DNA from: an uncultured Oscillospiraceae bacterium
GTDB lineage: Bacteria > Bacillota > Clostridia > Oscillospirales > Oscillospiraceae
Direction of reading: 5' to 3'
Assembly: GCA_947625285.1 (NCBI GenBank)
Contig: CANQNS010000010.1
Coordinates: forward strand, 1 to 63,992
Length of the DNA: 63,992 bases
Shown here: one piece after another, positions 61,384-63,992 of the stretch
How positions within the stretch are numbered: position 1 is the first letter of the stretch
Layout of the letters: every line of letters begins with the position of its first letter
Notes under the pieces: generated by a model
Told to the model about the DNA's origin: nothing
Seen by the model: the letters and a program-made list of their open reading frames with translations, nothing else
Databases searched by the model: none
Program-made: the position numbers and the translations under genes

Positions 61384-63780
61384 ATGTCAGAGATCACAAG
61401 AGACGAGCTGCACGCAGCCATAGAGGATAAGCTGTTCGCCCACTTCGGCACCACCAGCGCCAACGCCACGGACGAGCAGGTGTTCCTGGCCTCCGCCCAG
61501 GTGATCCGGGAGATCATGAGCCGGATCATCGCCGTACAGCGGGAGCAGAAGGACCAGCGGCAGGTGCATTACCTGTCCATGGAGTATCTGCTGGGCCGGA
61601 GCCTGATGAAGAACGCCTACAACCTGGGCGTGGGCAAGGAGCTGACCGGCGCGCTGGAGGACATGGGCCGCAGCGCGGCGGACATCTTCGAGCTGGAGCC
61701 GGACGCGGGCCTGGGAAACGGCGGCCTGGGCCGTCTGGCCGCCTGCTATTCCGATTCCATGGCCACGCTGGATATCCCCGCCTGGGGCTATTCGCTGTGC
61801 TATGAGCTTGGCCTTTTCAAGCAGGTGATCCAAAACGGCGTCCAGACCGAGACAGCCGACAGCTGGTCCCTGGGCGCGCTGGGCTGGCTGGTGCCCCGGG
61901 AGGAGGACACCCGGGAGGTCCGCTTCGGCGGCCAGGTGGAGGAGGAGTGGGACCACTCCGGCGTCTGCCGCACCACCATGAAAAACTACACCAGCGTGCT
62001 GGCGGTGCCCCGGGATATGCTGATCGCGGGCTATGAGGGCAAGCGCGTCAACATCCTGCGGCTGTGGGAGGCCCGGAGCAACCAGGATCTGGACCTGTAT
62101 CTGTTCTCCGGCGGCAAGTATGTGGAGGCCATGGAAAAGCGCACCATGAGCGAGGTCATCACCAAAGTGCTCTACCCCGCCGACGACCATATGCAGGGCA
62201 AGGAGCTGCGGCTGAAGCAGCAGTACTTCTTCGTGTCCGCCACCGCCCAGGACCTGGTGAGCAAGCACCGCCGGGACTGGGGGGACGTGCGCTCGTTCCC
62301 GGAGCACCATGTTATCCAGATCAACGACACCCACCCCACCCTGATCATCCCGGAGCTGATGCGCATCTTCATGGACGAGGACGGCCTGGGCTGGGACGAG
62401 GCCTTTGAGGCCGTACGCAATTCGGTGGCCTACACCAACCACACCGTCATGAGCGAGGCCCTGGAGAAGTGGCCCCAGAGCCTGGTCCAGACCCTGCTGC
62501 CGCGGGTGTGGCAGATCATCCGGGAGCTGAACATCCGCTGGAGCAGCCAGCTCAACGCCTGGTTCCCCAACGACAGCGCGAAGGTGGAGCGGAACCTGAT
62601 CCTGTCCGGCAACCAGGTCCATATGGCAAACATCTGCCAGGCGGTCTGCTATAAGATCAACGGCGTCTCCTCCCTCCACGGGCAGATCCTCATCAGCCGC
62701 CTTTTCAACGACGTGTACGCCATCCGGCCGGAGCGGTACACCTATGTGACCAACGGCATCGACCACCGCCGGTGGCTGGACCAGATCAACCCCGGCCTGT
62801 CGGGGCTGGTGCGGGACCTGATCGGCGACGGCTTCCTGACCCATCCCGAGGAGCTGAAAAAGCTCCGGCAGTATGAAGACGACAACGCCGTCCTGGACCG
62901 GCTGAACGAGATCAAGGCCCAGAACAAGCAGCGTCTGGCCGCATGGCTGCTGAAGGACCAGAACGCCGTTCTGGACCCGGCTGCGGTGCTGGACGTGCAG
63001 GTGAAGCGGCTGCATGAGTACAAGCGGCAGCTTCTGGCCGCCATGCTCATCACCAGTCTGCAGCAGCAGCTGCGCAGCAACCCCGGCCAGGAGTTCCTGC
63101 CCCGGACCTTCATCTTCGGCGCCAAGGCCGCCGGTAGCTACGTCACCGCCAAGCGCATCATCGAGCTGATCAACTCCCTGGCCGCAGACATCGCCGCGGA
63201 CCCGGCCTGCAAGGGCAAGCTGCAGGTGTTGTTCGCCGCCAACTACCGGGTGTCCATGGCGGAGATGCTCATGCCCGCCGCCCAGGTGTCCGAGCAGATA
63301 TCCACCGCCGGCACCGAGGCCAGCGGCACCGGCAACATGAAGCTGATGATGAACGGCGCCATCACCATCGGCACCCTGGACGGGGCCAACGTGGAGATGC
63401 ACGAGCATCTTGGCGACGAGAATATGTTCCTGTTCGGACTGAAAGCCGAGCAGGTCCAGCAGCTCAAAGCCCAGGGCTACCAGCCCCAGAACTACGCCAA
63501 CTCCGACCCGGTCACCCAGGCGGTGCTGGACCGGTTCCGCAACGGCTTTGCCGACGGCAAGAGCTACGCGGACCTGGTGAGCAACCTACTGTATAACGGC
63601 GACCAGTATATGCTCCTGGCGGATTTCGCTGACTACCGGCGGGCCCATGAGGACCTGTACCGGCTCATGGCCGACCCCCGGGCCTCCGCCCGGATCAGCC
63701 TCATCAACATCGCCGAGTCCGGCGTTTTCGCCGCGGACCGGGCGGTGGCAGAGTACGCCAAACATATCTGGAACGTATAG
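61384..63780 (+). CDS. glgP: glycogen/alpha-glucan phosphorylase
   Basis: 798 residues. GT35 family: YLSMEYLLGRSL, GNGGLGRLAACYSDSMAT, and the pyridoxal-phosphate lysine in EASGTGNMKLMMNGA. Catalytic region PEVWQIIREL... is VWQIIRELNIRW here, and KRLHEYKRQLL closes the site. It releases glucose-1-phosphate from glycogen, feeding the same pool that GlgC uses for synthesis. The usual glgA and glgB genes are not in the window. Confidence 0.97.
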   Translation: MSEITRDELHAAIEDKLFAHFGTTSANATDEQVFLASAQVIREIMSRIIAVQREQKDQRQVHYLSMEYLLGRSLMKNAYNLGVGKELTGALEDMGRSAADIFELEPDAGLGNGGLGRLAACYSDSMATLDIPAWGYSLCYELGLFKQVIQNGVQTETADSWSLGALGWLVPREEDTREVRFGGQVEEEWDHSGVCRTTMKNYTSVLAVPRDMLIAGYEGKRVNILRLWEARSNQDLDLYLFSGGKYVEAMEKRTMSEVITKVLYPADDHMQGKELRLKQQYFFVSATAQDLVSKHRRDWGDVRSFPEHHVIQINDTHPTLIIPELMRIFMDEDGLGWDEAFEAVRNSVAYTNHTVMSEALEKWPQSLVQTLLPRVWQIIRELNIRWSSQLNAWFPNDSAKVERNLILSGNQVHMANICQAVCYKINGVSSLHGQILISRLFNDVYAIRPERYTYVTNGIDHRRWLDQINPGLSGLVRDLIGDGFLTHPEELKKLRQYEDDNAVLDRLNEIKAQNKQRLAAWLLKDQNAVLDPAAVLDVQVKRLHEYKRQLLAAMLITSLQQQLRSNPGQEFLPRTFIFGAKAAGSYVTAKRIIELINSLAADIAADPACKGKLQVLFAANYRVSMAEMLMPAAQVSEQISTAGTEASGTGNMKLMMNGAITIGTLDGANVEMHEHLGDENMFLFGLKAEQVQQLKAQGYQPQNYANSDPVTQAVLDRFRNGFADGKSYADLVSNLLYNGDQYMLLADFADYRRAHEDLYRLMADPRASARISLINIAESGVFAADRAVAEYAKHIWNV

Positions 63781-63806
63781 TCAAACAAATGCAAGCATTT
63801 GTTTGA
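63781..63806. repeat. 12-bp perfect palindrome immediately after glgP
   Basis: TCAAACAAATGC and GCATTTGTTTGA with AA between them, starting on the base after the stop. No clear T-run, so it may be a processing or stabilising hairpin, or half of a two-part terminator with the next stem. Confidence 0.7.
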
Positions 63807-63834
63807 AAAGGCTGCAGCCCGCTGCAGCGCAAAG

Positions 63835-63859
63835 CGCCCCCATCCATCGGATGGGGGCG
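63835..63859 (+). terminator. glgP terminator-like hairpin
   Basis: CGCCCCCATCC / GGATGGGGGCG, an 11-bp perfect stem with loop ATC, followed only by TTCACGTTTG. The T-run is weak. Confidence 0.65.
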
Positions 63860-63992
63860 TTCACGTTTGCGGGCTGATGAGAGTTTTTTCCGAGGCACAT
63901 GTCCCCGGAAAAAACGATCTGAAGATTTACAAAATAAGTGCAACAGGGTAAAGAAAAGGGGTGACTCAAGGGAAGAAAGCTTCTAAAATGGT
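63860..63992 (+). other. intergenic tail
   Basis: No gene is supported. A GTTTTTTCCG (63883-63892) / CGGAAAAAAC (63906-63915) 10-bp hairpin is visible, whose left arm carries T6 just after a stem and so may add to termination of glgP. The window ends in AAAATGGT with a purine-rich GGGAAGAAAG upstream; the ATG at 63987 might be a start of a gene that lies outside. Confidence 0.5.

Noticed and set aside
1-63992. CRISPR arrays, insertion sequences, prophage or integrated element
   Set aside because: No regularly spaced repeats, transposase, integrase or flanking direct repeats were seen; gene order is mostly core chromosome.

Overview
The window reads as chromosome of a high-G+C, low-AT-intergenic Gram-positive anaerobe of the class Clostridia, most likely an Oscillospiraceae/Ruminococcaceae-type gut bacterium. 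This rests on gene order and content: an ylm/divIVA-ileS-lspA-rluD cluster, ylxM-ffh-rpsP-khpA-rimM-trmD order, glgC-glgD pairs, sepF, hfq behind miaA, and an oxygen-independent sulfatase maturase. Family and genus are inference; no rRNA is present. No tRNA, rRNA, CRISPR array, insertion sequence or prophage was seen.

Layout. 1-4.8 kb: a rightward tripartite carboxylate transporter (tctC fragment, tctB, tctA), a cytoplasmic sulfatase and a GntR/LacI-type regulator. 4.8-11.2 kb: a leftward operon for a sugar ABC transporter (binding protein, two permeases), a GH112 phosphorylase and the anaerobic sulfatase-maturating radical SAM enzyme. The two operons converge on one bidirectional terminator, and the maturase in one probably activates the sulfatase in the other. 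11.2-13.4 kb: the divergent AraC regulator with likely operators, a DUF1349 protein and a small protein. 13.4-16.3 kb: a lipid kinase, a membrane SH3b protein, a structured possible small RNA and a DUF3783 protein.

16.3-23.7 kb: mismatch repair and tRNA modification, mutS-miaB leftward and mutL-miaA-hfq rightward from a shared divergent promoter region. 23.7-34.9 kb: division and housekeeping genes (HlyD-like adaptor, yggS, sepF, divIVA, ileS, lspA with a long extra tail, rluD), then a GT-C-like membrane protein, a lipoprotein and GtrA. 34.9-39 kb leftward: a coiled-coil protein, lgt, and the M16 pair YfmF/YfmH. 39.1-46 kb: one giant leftward gene for a cyclic beta-1,2-glucan synthase-like protein.

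46-51.8 kb: the SRP/ribosome-maturation operon ylxM-ffh-rpsP-khpA-rimM-trmD, in which TrmD is fused to a GNAT acetyltransferase and the usual rplS position holds a GtrII-like membrane glucosyltransferase. 51.8-57.1 kb leftward: a potassium channel, a HerA-like ATPase (DUF853), a MATE exporter and an M19 dipeptidase. 57.3-63.8 kb: prs-pth-glgC-glgD-glgP, nucleotide precursor supply followed by glycogen synthesis and breakdown.

The best candidates for something undescribed are the convergent organosulfate/glycan locus at 0-12.4 kb, the TrmD-GNAT fusion, the structured intergenic region at 15.75-15.9 kb, and the inverted repeat over the ylxM-ffh promoter.
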